DNA of 64,000 nucleotides from Polyporus tsugae (lineage: Eukaryota; Basidiomycota; Agaricomycetes; Polyporales; Polyporaceae): NCBI GenBank assembly GCA_024305745.1, contig JAHRBS010000004.1:4836001-4900000 (forward strand), given 5' to 3'. Positions 1-10,399 of this stretch are shown in pieces. The notes under the pieces were generated by a model. It did not search any database. It was not told the DNA's origin and saw nothing but the letters and a program-made list of their open reading frames with translations. Numbering within the stretch: position 1 is the first letter of the stretch; every line of letters begins with the position of its first letter. A program made the translations under genes and the position numbers.

Positions 1-1205
1 CTCATGCGCGTCCTGGTGCATCGACGGGCGGAAGAGTTCATTGAGCTCCTTCAGCTTGTCGATGAACGCTCGTGGCGCTACGGTTCCTTTGTCGGCCGGA
101 TTCTTGCTGATGTGCAGGAAGAGCGAGCGGAGCGCGGAGAGCAGCGTCGGAGGCTGTGGGGGGATGGGGACGGGGGGCGGTGCATTAGGGTTGGCCGACG
201 AGACTTCTGAGACGGAGGCCGAACGGACGGGGCGCTTGCGAGAGCTCGCGGACGGCTGTTGGGAATGCAAGGGGGGAGGTACTGGTGGAGCAGGAGGTAA
301 CGGCGGAAGGTCGGGAACGGATGGGTCTGGATACTGAAGGAGGAGCTCCCGGAAGGGTCCGCAAAAATAGAGGGCCTGGAGAACGGAATTGGCGTAACTG
401 TCGCAAGAATGAGATAAGCAGCAGGTCAATCGTGAGGTATCGTAAAGCTGCTTTTCGCAGTACGGCGTAGAGGGAGATGTTGTCGTAAATTACGACAACT
501 CGGAATGGACACGGGTACACTCGTGGTCATTTTGACCTCACCCGTTCCTGCACGGGTACGTGCCAATGGGGGTCGAGGGCGTCCCGTGCGGGTATGACAA
601 CAAAGTGGGTATGGCAACAAAGTTGGTTAACCCAAGGTGCACACAACATCCCGACTGGCTGTTGTAGCCCACACATAGAGCATGGCCGCAGCATGGTGCG
701 TGGTCGGAGAACTATGTCTGCGTCGTGATCTCTGTAAATCATAATAGGGAAGAACATGGGTCAAGTCTACCCACCTCGAATACGGGCGCGAGTGCGGGTA
801 GGGCTAAAACCCTTACGGGTAAACCCGTGTCCATCTCGACGACCATGGAGTCGCTCGCCACTAGACTGCCATACAACGTCTATTCCCCCAGCCAACGGAC
901 GAGATTGCGATACGACGTGTATCGGACCAGCGGTTTGTGTGACGACGAGGATGGAGGCAAGAAGAGGTTCGGAGGAAATGGGATGGGGAGAGGCGAGGAA
1001 GGCAATCAGCGGGAATGGTTACTCACCAGGTGTTGCCGAACTAGTGGAGGTCAACATAAGGATGGCTGAGAAGCGGCGGAGGACTCACGTTTTCGAAGCC
1101 GAAGGTCTTCGCGTCTGCGGCAGAGATGATCGGAGGCTGCTGGACAGCGACTGGGGCGGGGGTGGCGGAGGTATGGCTTGTTCCGAAGGAGATCCATTTT
1201 TTCAT
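1..1205 (-). CDS. creB: creB/USP12/46-type ubiquitin hydrolase, N-terminal part (runs off left edge)
   Basis: Removes ubiquitin from proteins; in filamentous fungi the orthologue CreB acts with a WD40 partner in carbon catabolite regulation (family knowledge). Exon 1 is 1205-1089 (39 codons, ATG in good context). Exon 2 is a 14-nt microexon, 1040-1027. A 629-nt intron (1026-398) follows, and exon 3 runs from 397 to the edge. The spliced reading gives the Cys-box GNTCYANSVLQ, with the catalytic cysteine at about residue 44, then a proline-rich insert. Next comes SALRSLFLHIS and, at the very edge, MHQDAHE, the conserved stretch after the Cys-box of the USP12/46 group. The catalytic His and Asp lie outside the window. 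The codon of the catalytic Cys is split between the microexon and exon 3. The family assignment is confident; the use of exactly these three exons is inferred from frame and consensus sites. Confidence 0.85.
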
Positions 1206-2306
1206 GGCGGAAGCGGGGGCTCAAGAGGGAGTTGAGCCGGCCAGAGAACGGAAGAAGGAGCGAGGAGGGAAGAGGAAGGGGGAGAAAGGGCAAGGAGTGG
1301 ATGAGCGAAAGCCTGGACGAGGATGGATGAGAGAGACTGCGACTGGCACTGGCCACCGGCACGCCCTTGCTCCCTGCCCCGCGCCGCCCATCCGTCCAGG
1401 CACACAGCCCCCGTTATGGCAGCTGCTTCTTAGCCGACCCTCATCGCATATACTTAACCTACACACAACCTCCCTCAATTTTCTTTCCCTCCCTCTATAT
1501 GCATATCCACTCCGTCTGCAACACCCATTGGAAGCATGTCCACCCCACCTCTCTGTGGTAATTCACGAACGTGCCTGGTGCCTGTCATTATCCCCAACAT
1601 CGACCTCTACTGGACCCTGGTAGACCCTGGTCCCACGCCCATGCAACCAACTGCTTCTCAGGCTAGCCAAGACTGGGCAGTTGTATCATTCCGTGATCTG
1701 TCTTCTATCTTTCCTCAAACCGCAAGTCCGAGTGGATGGGTCGGTGCCTTCGCCGGGCCGAAATCATCGGTGCTCTTCCACCAGTACAAATGGATTTGAG
1801 ATCGTTTGTCTTATGGGTTGCAGGTGGCTTAGTTGGTTATTACTTCCGTCCGGCGGTCCTCATTTCGGGCTCAGTACCCTACATAGCAGCAGCGAGCAGC
1901 AAATGTTGCAATCTCTTTGTTTTTGCGTTAACTGATTGCCCAATGACTGCACGCATCGCTTTGCCATCTTCCCCTACATAGTAGTAGTCCCACTGCCTCT
2001 TGACTGCCTTTGTACATAGACGACTAGGTACTTACAGTGCTGCAAAGGTTTGTGGTTTTACGTGCTTAAGTTCGGCGTCCTGCCAATCCGGAACATGGAA
2101 TCACGAGACTAGTCAAGTGACGGGCGTTTAGCTACCCCGCATCGCTTGAAGGTCCGGTCCGACACTTGCAATTCTTGAGTTCTCTCCTCCTCAAACCGCA
2201 TTTCATACACTATCTCATACCTCCATATATCCTCTCTCTCGGCCAAAGGCTACCGTTGACTGGAGTTACACGCTAGCCTGAACATCCAAACTCTCGTTTC
2301 CGGGGC
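1206..2306. promoter_or_regulatory. Divergent intergenic region between the creB-like and MCC alpha genes
   Basis: These 1.1 kb separate two start codons pointing away from each other, so they should hold both promoters and both 5' untranslated regions. Pyrimidine-rich tracts (about 1430-1500 and 2175-2245) of the kind found before fungal transcription starts are visible, with no convincing TATA box. The ORFs here are short and resemble nothing I recognise. Confidence 0.5.
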
Positions 2307-5300
2307 ATGATACCAAACACCCAGCGATCCTTTGCCCTCCGTTCCCTCCCTCGCGCCAGCAACCTCGCAAGGGGGACACGCACCGCTCCTGCTGTGGCCC
2401 TTGCGACGCGTCCAGGATCGAGCCAGACCGCTTCTCGAGTCGGCCTGCCTCATCATGCCGCACGTCCCGGGGTGTCCAATCCGACTTCCAGAGGGTTTGC
2501 CACGGCTGCAGGTGAGTCGCGGCGCCTCCTCCGAGCCATCGTACGTGAATTCACGGACTCATGTGCAGAGAGCTCGTTCTCGTCTCTCCAACCGCCGGAG
2601 CGCAAGCCGCTCTTCGACAAGATCCTCATAGCGAACAGGTGAGACCCGTTCTCGCCCATGTTCCGCGTATGAGTACGGTCGTCTGAGCGGGAGCGGGGTG
2701 CAGAGGAGAGATTGCGTGTCGCGTCATCCGCACTGCGAGGAAGCTGGGGGTTAAGACCGTCGCGGTGTACAGCGAGGTCGACGCGGACGCGTTGCACGTT
2801 CGGCTGGTGCGTCGTCCCCTTCCTTCTTACCTTCCTGCCACCTGAATACCGTCATTTGCTCAGGCGGATGAAGCGTATTGCATTGGCCCCGCCCCGTCGG
2901 CGGAGAGCTACGTGAGTTCTCTGTGAGGGCCATACTCGCAAGTCTGTTAACGTCCTGTAGCTCCGTATAGACAAGATCATTGAGGTCTGCCATAAGAGCG
3001 GGGCCCAGGTGAGTGTCATGCCTGCTGCTATCACTTTCTTGACGCGTTGACGGTGCTGTTCCTGTCTGCTACAGGCCGTCCACCCCGGATACGGCTTCCT
3101 CAGCGAGAACCCAAAATTCGCTGACCGCCTTGCGCAAGAGGGCATCACCTTCATTGGCCCACCCGCGAGTGCTATCGTGAGCATGGGCTCGAAGAGGTAC
3201 GTCATTCGGTGTCGTGTGGCTAACAAAGCTGACGTTTCGGAACAGCGAGTCCAAGAACATCATGTCAGGTCAGAGCCTATATTCTATCCGACACGCATCA
3301 TGGTGTTCATGGAACGCTTGCAGCCGCCGGTGTTCCCGTTGTGCCGGGATATCATGGCACGAACCAGGATCCCCAGGTCCTTCAGCAGGAGGCGTCACGT
3401 ATAGGTAATGCCTCTTGGTCCCTAGATTCCTACATGGATACTGAACTCGCATATAGGGTACCCCGTCTTAATTAAAGCTGTCCATGGTGGCGGTGGGAAG
3501 GGCATGCGTATAGTGCATGCCGAGACTGAGTTCCGCGACGCGCTCGAGTCCGCGCAGCGCGAAGCGACGAAGTCGTTCGGTAATGCGGACGTGCTCGTCG
3601 AGAAGTACATCCAGCGCCCGCGGCACGTCGAGGTGCAGGTATTCGCTGACAAGCTGGGCGGCTGTGTGAGTCTCTGGGAGCGAGATTGCTCAGTCCAGAG
3701 ACGAAACCAGAAGATCATTGAAGAGGTTGGTGTTGACGTTGGCGGTGCTTGTATGAGTATTTACGCGGAACATTATCCGTAGGCTCCCGCACCCGGCTTA
3801 TCTCTGGAGCTGAGGGCGGATCTCAGCGAGAAGGCAGTTGCTGCTGCCAAGGCTGTGGATTATGTCGGCGCCGGCACGGTGGAGTTCATCTTCGACAACG
3901 ACACCGAGAAGTTCTACTTCATGGAGATGTAAGGAAGACTCGGCCCTGTCCATCAGGAATCATATTGATGTTTTGTTTAGGAACACGCGTCTTCAGGTCG
4001 AGCACCCCGTCACCGAGATGATCACCGGTCTCGACCTGGTCGAGTGGCAGCTTGAAGTCGCAGCCGGCAATCCCCTTCCCCTCGACCAGACCGCCATCCC
4101 GCTCGTCGGACACGCGTTCGAGGCGCGCATCTACGCCGAGAACCCGCGCAACAACTTCCTGCCTGACTCCGGCACGCTCCTCTACCTCTCGACGCCCGAG
4201 CCGACGCACGTCTTCGCCCCCCCACTCGACACGCACCGCATACCTGTCCCGGCTGGGAGCACGGGTTTCATCCCTGTGCATAACACGTCCGCGGCGATCG
4301 CGCCGTCGATGCGGCTCGAGCAGGGGTTCGAGGAGGGGGCGCAGATTGGCGTGTTTTATGATCCGATGATCGCGAAGCTCGTCGTGCACGCACGGGATCG
4401 GACGGAGGCGTTGAGGAAGCTGCGGTCCGCACTGGAGGACTACAAGGTCGTCGGGCCGTCGACGAACATCGAGTTCCTGAGGACACTCGCGGGCAACGAG
4501 GCGTTCATCAACGCCGAACTCGAGACTGGGTTCATCCCGGTAGGTCCTGGTTGCGTTCTCGTTAATAGACGAGTGCTGACTGCCGGCGACGACTCTGCGC
4601 AACAGAAACACTTTGACGAGCTGTTCCCGCCCGTGCCAGAACCGTCGCACGAGGTGCTCGCGCAAGCCGCGCTCTTCGTCGTCCTCCGCGACCACCACCC
4701 TGCCCCCCAAACGTCGCCCTCGCCCTCGCCCTGGACGTCGCTCGCCTCGCGCCGCTTCACCGGCGACGCGTACGAGCGCACCATCACCCTGCAAGCCGAA
4801 GACGCAGAGGCCCCGCCCACGTCCGTGCGCGTTCGCGCGCGGCCCGACGGGCGGTTCGACGTGACGACGACGACGACGACGCGCACGGCGTCCGGGGGGG
4901 AGCGCACATTCAAGGGCGTCCGCGCGCACCTGGCGTCCCCGACCGCCGTCGCGGCGTCGCTCGACGGCGCGCTCGTCCGCACGACGGTCGTGGCGCAGCG
5001 CCCGCCGGCGACGAGCGCCGCGAACACGGTGGAGCGCCTGCACGTGTTCTTCGGGGGCCGGAAGACGACGGTCGGGCTGCCCGCGCCTGGGTGGCTCGTC
5101 GCGCTCGGGGGGGACGTGCTGGGCGCGGCGAAGGGCGCGCTGCGGGCGCCGATGCCGAGCGTGGTTGTGGAGGTGAAGGTGAGGGTGGGGGACCGGGTGG
5201 AGGCGGGGCAGGCGGTGGTCGTGCTGGAGAGTATGAAGACGGAGACGGTGTTGAGGGCGCCGATGGGCGGTGTCGTGAAGGCGCTGGGGTGTAGCGCTGG

Positions 5301-5382
5301 GGAGATGGTCGAGGAGGGGCGGGAGCTGGTCGATGTCGAGGGTGAGGGTGAGGAGGGCGGGGAGGGCGGGAAGGATTTGTAA
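2307..5382 (+). CDS. mccA: Methylcrotonoyl-CoA carboxylase alpha (biotin) subunit, mitochondrial
   Basis: Biotin carboxylase plus biotin-carrier subunit of the leucine-degradation enzyme that carboxylates 3-methylcrotonyl-CoA in the mitochondrial matrix. Twelve exons: 2307-2511, 2569-2638, 2704-2806, 2864-2911, 2961-3008, 3075-3196, 3246-3268, 3324-3404, 3457-3725, 3783-3928, 3981-4539, 4606-5382. They join in frame to 816 residues. An Arg-rich, acid-poor leader of about 80 residues looks like a mitochondrial presequence. The carboxylase domain starts with [14 protein letters not shown]; the ATP-grasp glycine loop GGGGKGM lies near residue 244 and [14 protein letters not shown] near 370. The C-terminal carrier domain has ESMKTE with the biotinylated lysine at about 769. 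ESMK in place of the common AMKM, and the absence of a carboxyltransferase domain, favour MCC alpha over pyruvate or acetyl-CoA carboxylase. A Glu/Gly-rich tail follows the carrier domain. The beta subunit gene is not in the window. Confidence 0.93.
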
Positions 5383-6604
5383 TGGTGGTGAGTTGCGGTG
5401 GTCGAGTTTGATGGGGGCTGCTGAAGGCTGTAATTAACCATGTCAAAGGTAGTCGTGGTAATGCCAAAGAGAATAATATTCCGGCGGATTGTATGCAACC
5501 CTGGGCATTACTGGTAGCTCCAGGCAGCCCCGTTTGTATGTCCCAACGAATTCAGTTCACCGTGGTGTGCCGCGCTCGTCGCATCAGGCACCAAATATGT
5601 AAGGTATGTTAACGCTTACCACTTGGCCATATGATCAGAGTTCGGGTGAGGGTCCTAATTGGAATGTGGTGTATGTTCTTCCTCGAGCCTGTCACCCATC
5701 CACAATTCAAAATCCCACATAGGAGCGATATGATGTGGGGCTTCGCAGCAGCTCCTTAGGTGTTGTCACGGCGCTGCACAAGGTACTTACTCAATCAGCT
5801 GGTCCTCCGCGACACTAACGTGCTCGTTTGCCAAGAATCAACACTCACATGCGAGTTGAGCCCGAACGATGCCGTGGCCGCACCGGAAGCTATGTGCCAG
5901 TCTGCTGACGGCATTGGGGACCGTATCAGACATTTAGAGGTATGTAGTGTGACTCGAACTTCCAGATAGGCCATTTTGAATTTCCTCAGTGTCGTGATTT
6001 TCGCTAGTTAATCTTATATTCCGACATTCGCTGCATGAAACCAGACTGGAACCCCCTAGTCTCGCAGCTTTCACATCGTGCTCAGTACCCACAGAAACTA
6101 GGCGAGGCGACTAGACCGGTGAATCTTTTTTGTACGAATGATGATATTAGTCGGCGTAACAACAACTTCGTCGTGGTTGGGGACTAAGGCCGAGCGGCTC
6201 GAAAGCCCTTCTAGTGATCAAGATCACGCATTAACGCACATATACGTCAAACATCAACTTCGTCGTGGTTTGGGATTCAAGCCGAGCGGCTCAAAGCGCC
6301 TCTACTGACTCCCGAAGATCCCATACTAAGGCATGTACTCGTCAAATATGCACGTCGAACCGTAAACAACCTCCCGGGCACAGTGATCATCAGAGCGATG
6401 CCCTTCTTCCGACACCGCTCGAGGCGCTGTCCGTCCGGTTTTCGCGATCTGTTGTCGAAACTCGTTCAACCACCGTGATGTTCTCCAGGGCTGACCCACT
6501 GACTCTGCCATTCCAGCATACTGATCTCGGCCCGGGTGAGTGACTTTCTTCATATCGTAGGCCACGACCTGCCGAAGCAGCGTCTAAGATGCCAGCCCGG
6601 ATGG
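5383..6604. other. Intergenic region, no gene recognised
   Basis: Only short ORFs without recognisable similarity. It holds the 3' flank of the carboxylase gene, a degenerate two-copy tandem repeat (listed separately) and the upstream region of the LysM gene. Confidence 0.5.
6163..6348. repeat. Degenerate tandem duplication, two copies of about 92 bp
   Basis: Copy one begins at 6163 and copy two at 6255. Both open with CAACTTCGTCGTGGTT, both have GCCGAGCGGCTC about 25 nt further on, and both end near GTCAAA followed by AT-rich bases. The middles differ by several substitutions, so the duplication is old. It lies about 360-540 bp upstream of the LysM start codon. Confidence 0.75.
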
Positions 6605-6612
6605 TTTAAAAG
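6605..6612 (+). promoter_or_regulatory. TATA-like element of the LysM gene
   Basis: TTTAAAAG lies 101 nt upstream of the LysM ATG and is followed by a pyrimidine-rich stretch before the start codon. The spacing suits a basidiomycete core promoter. The ENA-type ATPase gene has the same octamer at a similar distance. Confidence 0.45.
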
Positions 6613-6705
6613 GGCCCTCTTGTCCACCTCAACACTCACCGCTCTCCTCCACTTGAGTTCGCGGCAAAACCCCCTCTCTTCTCTCTCCATAACCTCATCT
6701 CAAGC

Positions 6706-7396
6706 ATGTTATCTCGTTCTGCCCTCGCCGCTGTCCTCCTCGCTGCTGTTTGCGGCTGTGAGTCCCCTCTACCTGAACTGTCGCCTCCCAGTATACTGAC
6801 CGACACCGTTGCAGCCGTGACCGCGGTCTCGAACTGCGCCCGCAACTACACCGTCGTCGCCGGCGACACCTGCGACGGCATCTCCGCGAAGGAGAACGCG
6901 TCGACGTCAGTCCGACCCTGACTCTTCTTTTTTTTTTTTTTTTAGCCGTACTGACTGGCGGCCAATCGTAGCTACCAACTCCGGACGGTGAACAATGCGA
7001 CCATCAACGCAGACTGCAACAACTTGGTCGTAGGGGAGGTACGCTGTGTCCGGCCCTCGTATCACGAATAATCGAACCCGACGTTTATGCTAGTACTTAT
7101 TCTCTGCAGCCACTCTGCCTCGGGATCGTCGGGCAGGACTGCGAGGTCACCCACGTCGTCGCCTCCGGGGACAACTGTCAGGCCATCGCACAGGCGGCCG
7201 GGACGACCTACGACATCATACTCGCGAACAACCCTAACGTGAATAGCGACTGTTCGAACATCTACCCGGGAGAGGTGTGTGCCTCCGATGTCTGGGCAGA
7301 AATTAATTATGTTGGCTCAACGTTTTTATCGAACCGCCGCAGGTGCTGTGCACGGCGGACGACGTTATTGTGGTCAACTCCACCTCGTCCGCTTGA
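6706..7396 (+). CDS. Small secreted protein with two LysM domains
   Basis: Five exons (6706-6757, 6815-6905, 6972-7038, 7110-7274, 7343-7396) join in frame to 142 residues. Residues 1 to about 21 form a signal peptide (Arg near the start, then Leu/Ala/Val-rich). LysM 1 spans about 29-74 (YTVVAGDTCDGIS to VGEPLCL) and LysM 2 about 85-128 (HVVASGDNCQAIA to PGEVLC). Each carries the GD-x-C and asparagine-rich turn of fungal LysM modules, and paired cysteines suggest disulphides. LysM modules bind chitin or related N-acetylglucosamine polymers. Secreted proteins made of little else include fungal chitin-shielding effectors, but wall-associated housekeeping roles are also possible, and nothing here decides between them. 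No catalytic domain, transmembrane segment or GPI signal is seen. Confidence 0.88.
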
Positions 7397-7748
7397 GGTT
7401 ACGTGGAGAATATGTATTCTACAGTCCGGAAATGCATGGACATTCAACGCGAGTGGGAACACGTTGTTCTCAATCCGATCGAAAGCGATGGGGGGTAAGG
7501 CTAGGGAAGTGGTCGAGGAGAGGCGGAAGCCGGTTGACGTTGAGTCGAGGAGGGGCGGTAAACCTGCGCAGTGAGTTGGTATTGAGACACTACGGTTGGC
7601 GGTGCAAAAAGAAATCGCGAGGCGATCGTGACAGTCTATTCGAACACAGGCGAAACTAGCGGTACAGAGCATGGGCAGGCCGAAGTTTGAACCGGCAGTA
7701 CAAGCAGGGTTTGACTTGAGTGCGATGGGGAGGTTCGACGTTCAATGT
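7397..7748. other. Convergent 3' flanks between the LysM and 6-16-like genes
   Basis: Two genes end toward each other across 352 bp. Nothing but terminator and polyadenylation sequence is expected, and no gene-like ORF is seen. Confidence 0.45.
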
Positions 7749-8753
7749 TCAGGCCCGGCGGCGGCGCCTCCGACAGGCGCATTCGCAGGATTCATCGCAC
7801 ACGCAGTCAGCGCAGGAGCATTCTGCCTGCGTCGCATTCTGTCCACCACCGTTTCCGCCATTCGCGTCCTCCCCTCCCTCATCGGACTTTTGAATACCAT
7901 TGCGAATCGCGACGCCCCCTGCAGTCGCAAAGCCAGCTGCGGTCGCCGTGCTCATCAGAGACGGGGCGACAATGGTCGCACCTACGGACTGCAGGACGGA
8001 AAAGAGCCCACAAGTACTCCCGCCGTACACGAGAGATTGAACGCCGGCGGCGATGGAACCTGGATAACGAATCTCAGCGGTGTCAAAACCAACGAGCTTT
8101 TGAGGAAGTACGCACCACCGACGACTCCGGTGGAGGCGAAGCCGATCGCAGGAAGTGCGAGCGCTGCACTGGCGACGGCGAGAGTGGGTACGGCGACGGC
8201 GACGGCGGCGGCTCCTCCAATGGCCTTCCAATTGGTACCTTTGGGGTCAGAGGGGTTCGCGGCGGGTTGGTTTCCGCCTCTTTCAGGGCGACGAGGACAG
8301 GTGCATGGAGGTCCGCGACGAGAGGCAGGGGTGTCCCTTCTCGGCGCGGAGGGAGTGTACGGCGGAGGGAGCTCTACGAAACGAGTCATGGAGGTCGGAT
8401 GATGACATAGTAGGTGATTCTTTGTCAAATACATACCATCAGGGCCTCTCAATTGTGAAGAGGGTCCAGCTGCTTCGCTGGGCACTGTCAGTGCTCGAGA
8501 AGTTAGCGAGATCCTTATGAACGAAGAGCAGACAATCAAAGGCCCACTCACCCTGGTGGTCATCACGGTCGTCCTTGGGCGCCGCCGTAGTGGTCAGATC
8601 CTTCGCGGACGTATCCTCTATAGAGGAAACCGGATCGATAGTCAGGTTGTATCGGAAGCAAAAGATAAAAGACTAACTAGGCTCTGTACATCACACTGTC
8701 AATACGCGGTCGTGACAGCGAATGCGTGGAGGAGACTTACCAGCGACATGCAT
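7749..8753 (-). CDS. Interferon-induced 6-16 (IFI6/ISG12)-like small membrane protein
   Basis: Proposed five exons: 8753-8741, 8617-8552, 8484-8437, 8373-8116 and 8059-7749. All four introns are in phase 1 and the product is 231 residues. The acidic N-terminus leads to a PPPY motif near residue 45, a WW-domain ligand type. A Gly/Ala/Val-rich membrane region follows (WKAIGGAAAVAVAVPTLA, then IGFASTGVVGGSIAAG and GLFSVLQSVGAT). This is the hallmark of the 6-16/ISG12 fold, which in animals sits in mitochondrial or ER membranes. The C-terminus is odd: a cysteine-rich run (CSCADCVCDESCECAC) followed by polyarginine. Exons 4 and 5 are firm. The first three small exons rest on consensus sites and matching phase; the alternative is a later start at 8389 with exon 4 read unspliced. 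The function in fungi is not known to me. Confidence 0.72.
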
Positions 8754-10294
8754 GATTGGTGGAGGAGTTGAGGAGGGGAACGAACACCGTGAGGGGACAA
8801 GGCGAGATACGGGTGAGGTATATGCTGCCGCATACAGTACTCTCACGGTAGTTCTCTGTTCAGGACCCAGGGTACGCCACGCACCGATTGTACAGGAGTA
8901 TACTATGTCTCTTCTGGGAAACAGATGAGCCAGATACGGGAGATACGGGAGAATGTGGGCGAATCCTACGGTGGATTCGGAAGGGGTCAGTACATCTTAG
9001 GCGGAGTGAAACCCAATGCAGAAGCAACCAACAGTCTTCGTCGAACGATTGCCTCATTTCACGAGGTCAAAACGAGGCGGCTAGGTTTTATCCCCGCCAA
9101 CTTGCAGCTTGTGCTGCGGTAGTCGCAACTTGAAAGCGTACGCAACGCAAAAAATTGACATGCCAGTGGCCGAAAAGAAACTGGGATAAATACGGTAGTA
9201 ATATTATCATAGACTCCTTCCATTCGAATTACACAGCAGCGCAATGTTGCAAGTAGACAGAAGTCGCGAGAGCCTGAGGCATATTCAAGGAGTAAGTTTA
9301 TTCCTTCCTAAATAGAGTATGTCAGAGCTTAGTCATGTGTTGGGAATATCAAATCGGATAAGTAATGGCCGAACTTGCTCCCGGCGCCTCAGGCTGCGCC
9401 GGGGCGGCGAGATATCCTTCGCCTCCTATAATTCGAATCAAGCCCTGGATTCGGGATGGCTCTCGAACGCTTTCCACTGGCAATGGCCCAAGCTTGTGCC
9501 ATACCTCTGTTTCCTCTCTTAGCATGGACGACGCAGAAAATCTCGAGAACGGACGGCTCATGAAGACGATTCTCAGTTGAAATGAGCTCGGGCACAAGTT
9601 GGCATGGTGTTACAGGTATGTACGAACATAAATATTGAATCGACGTATTGGGTGCACGGGGAAGGACGATGGTCGGCTGCACTGAGCGGCGAGCGAGATG
9701 CACAGTAGGTTCGGGAGGTTCCTTGCAAACACACCTCTAGGCTCTGTCTGAAGCCGGCCGTCTTTGCCATATGAACGGTGAGTACCCTCTGCACTTGTGC
9801 GCTTCACGACCGAGTTCTATGCTTTATCTTACAGGATCCGGAAATCCGTGAATAAATTGTGTTCCTAACTTCGCGCAGTTTCTTGTCAATGGTCATCAAT
9901 GCCGGTATCACGAGCAATGGAACCAACGATTGGTTGGCTACTTGCTCAAGTGTTCCCGCTGCACTCGGCTTCGACGTTTATCAACGTATGTCTTGTCTTG
10001 CCCTGTCAGGATTCACTCGTCAGGACGGCAGGAGACCAAGTACTCCGCATTTCCTTGGTAAGCTTCCGTTCTTTGTGCAGTTGGGAGACCTCAATGCGGA
10101 ACCATCTTCCATAGAGCTCCACAACGCTCTCCCAGCAGAAGCCAAGACTTTCGATCGGGTCTGGGAAAGCTGTGCGGCCGCTACGCCAAGTGGCTGACAA
10201 GAAACTGTCCAAGTCCCCTATTCCTTATCCATACGGCACATATGAGGTGGGGCGCCAAGTGTTGGCTCCGCCTCTCTTTTCCATCCCCCCCGCC
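8754..10294. other. Divergent intergenic region, no gene recognised
   Basis: About 1.6 kb between the 6-16-like gene (leftward) and the ATPase gene (rightward). The short ORFs show neither recognisable motifs nor chains of splice sites. It probably holds both promoters; a small unrecognised gene near 9350-9700 cannot be excluded. Confidence 0.4.
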
Positions 10295-10302
10295 TTTAAA
10301 AG
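10295..10302 (+). promoter_or_regulatory. TATA-like element of the ENA-type ATPase gene
   Basis: TTTAAAAG lies 105 nt before the ATG, just after a C-rich tract. It is the same octamer and nearly the same distance as in front of the LysM gene. Confidence 0.45.
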
Positions 10303-10399
10303 AGCAAGAGATCCAGATCCGCGTCGTCATATCGACCCCCACAGCCTTTCCTACCCATACCAAACCCAGAGTATATTCCAGAAACACAACGTACACGAC

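Noticed and set aside
3919..5498. Long minus-strand ORFs (374 and 352 codons) opposite the carboxylase gene
   Set aside because: They are antisense to exons with clear carboxylase and biotin motifs. Strong third-position GC bias keeps opposite frames open, and their translations are low-complexity Arg/Pro/Ser/Thr-rich.
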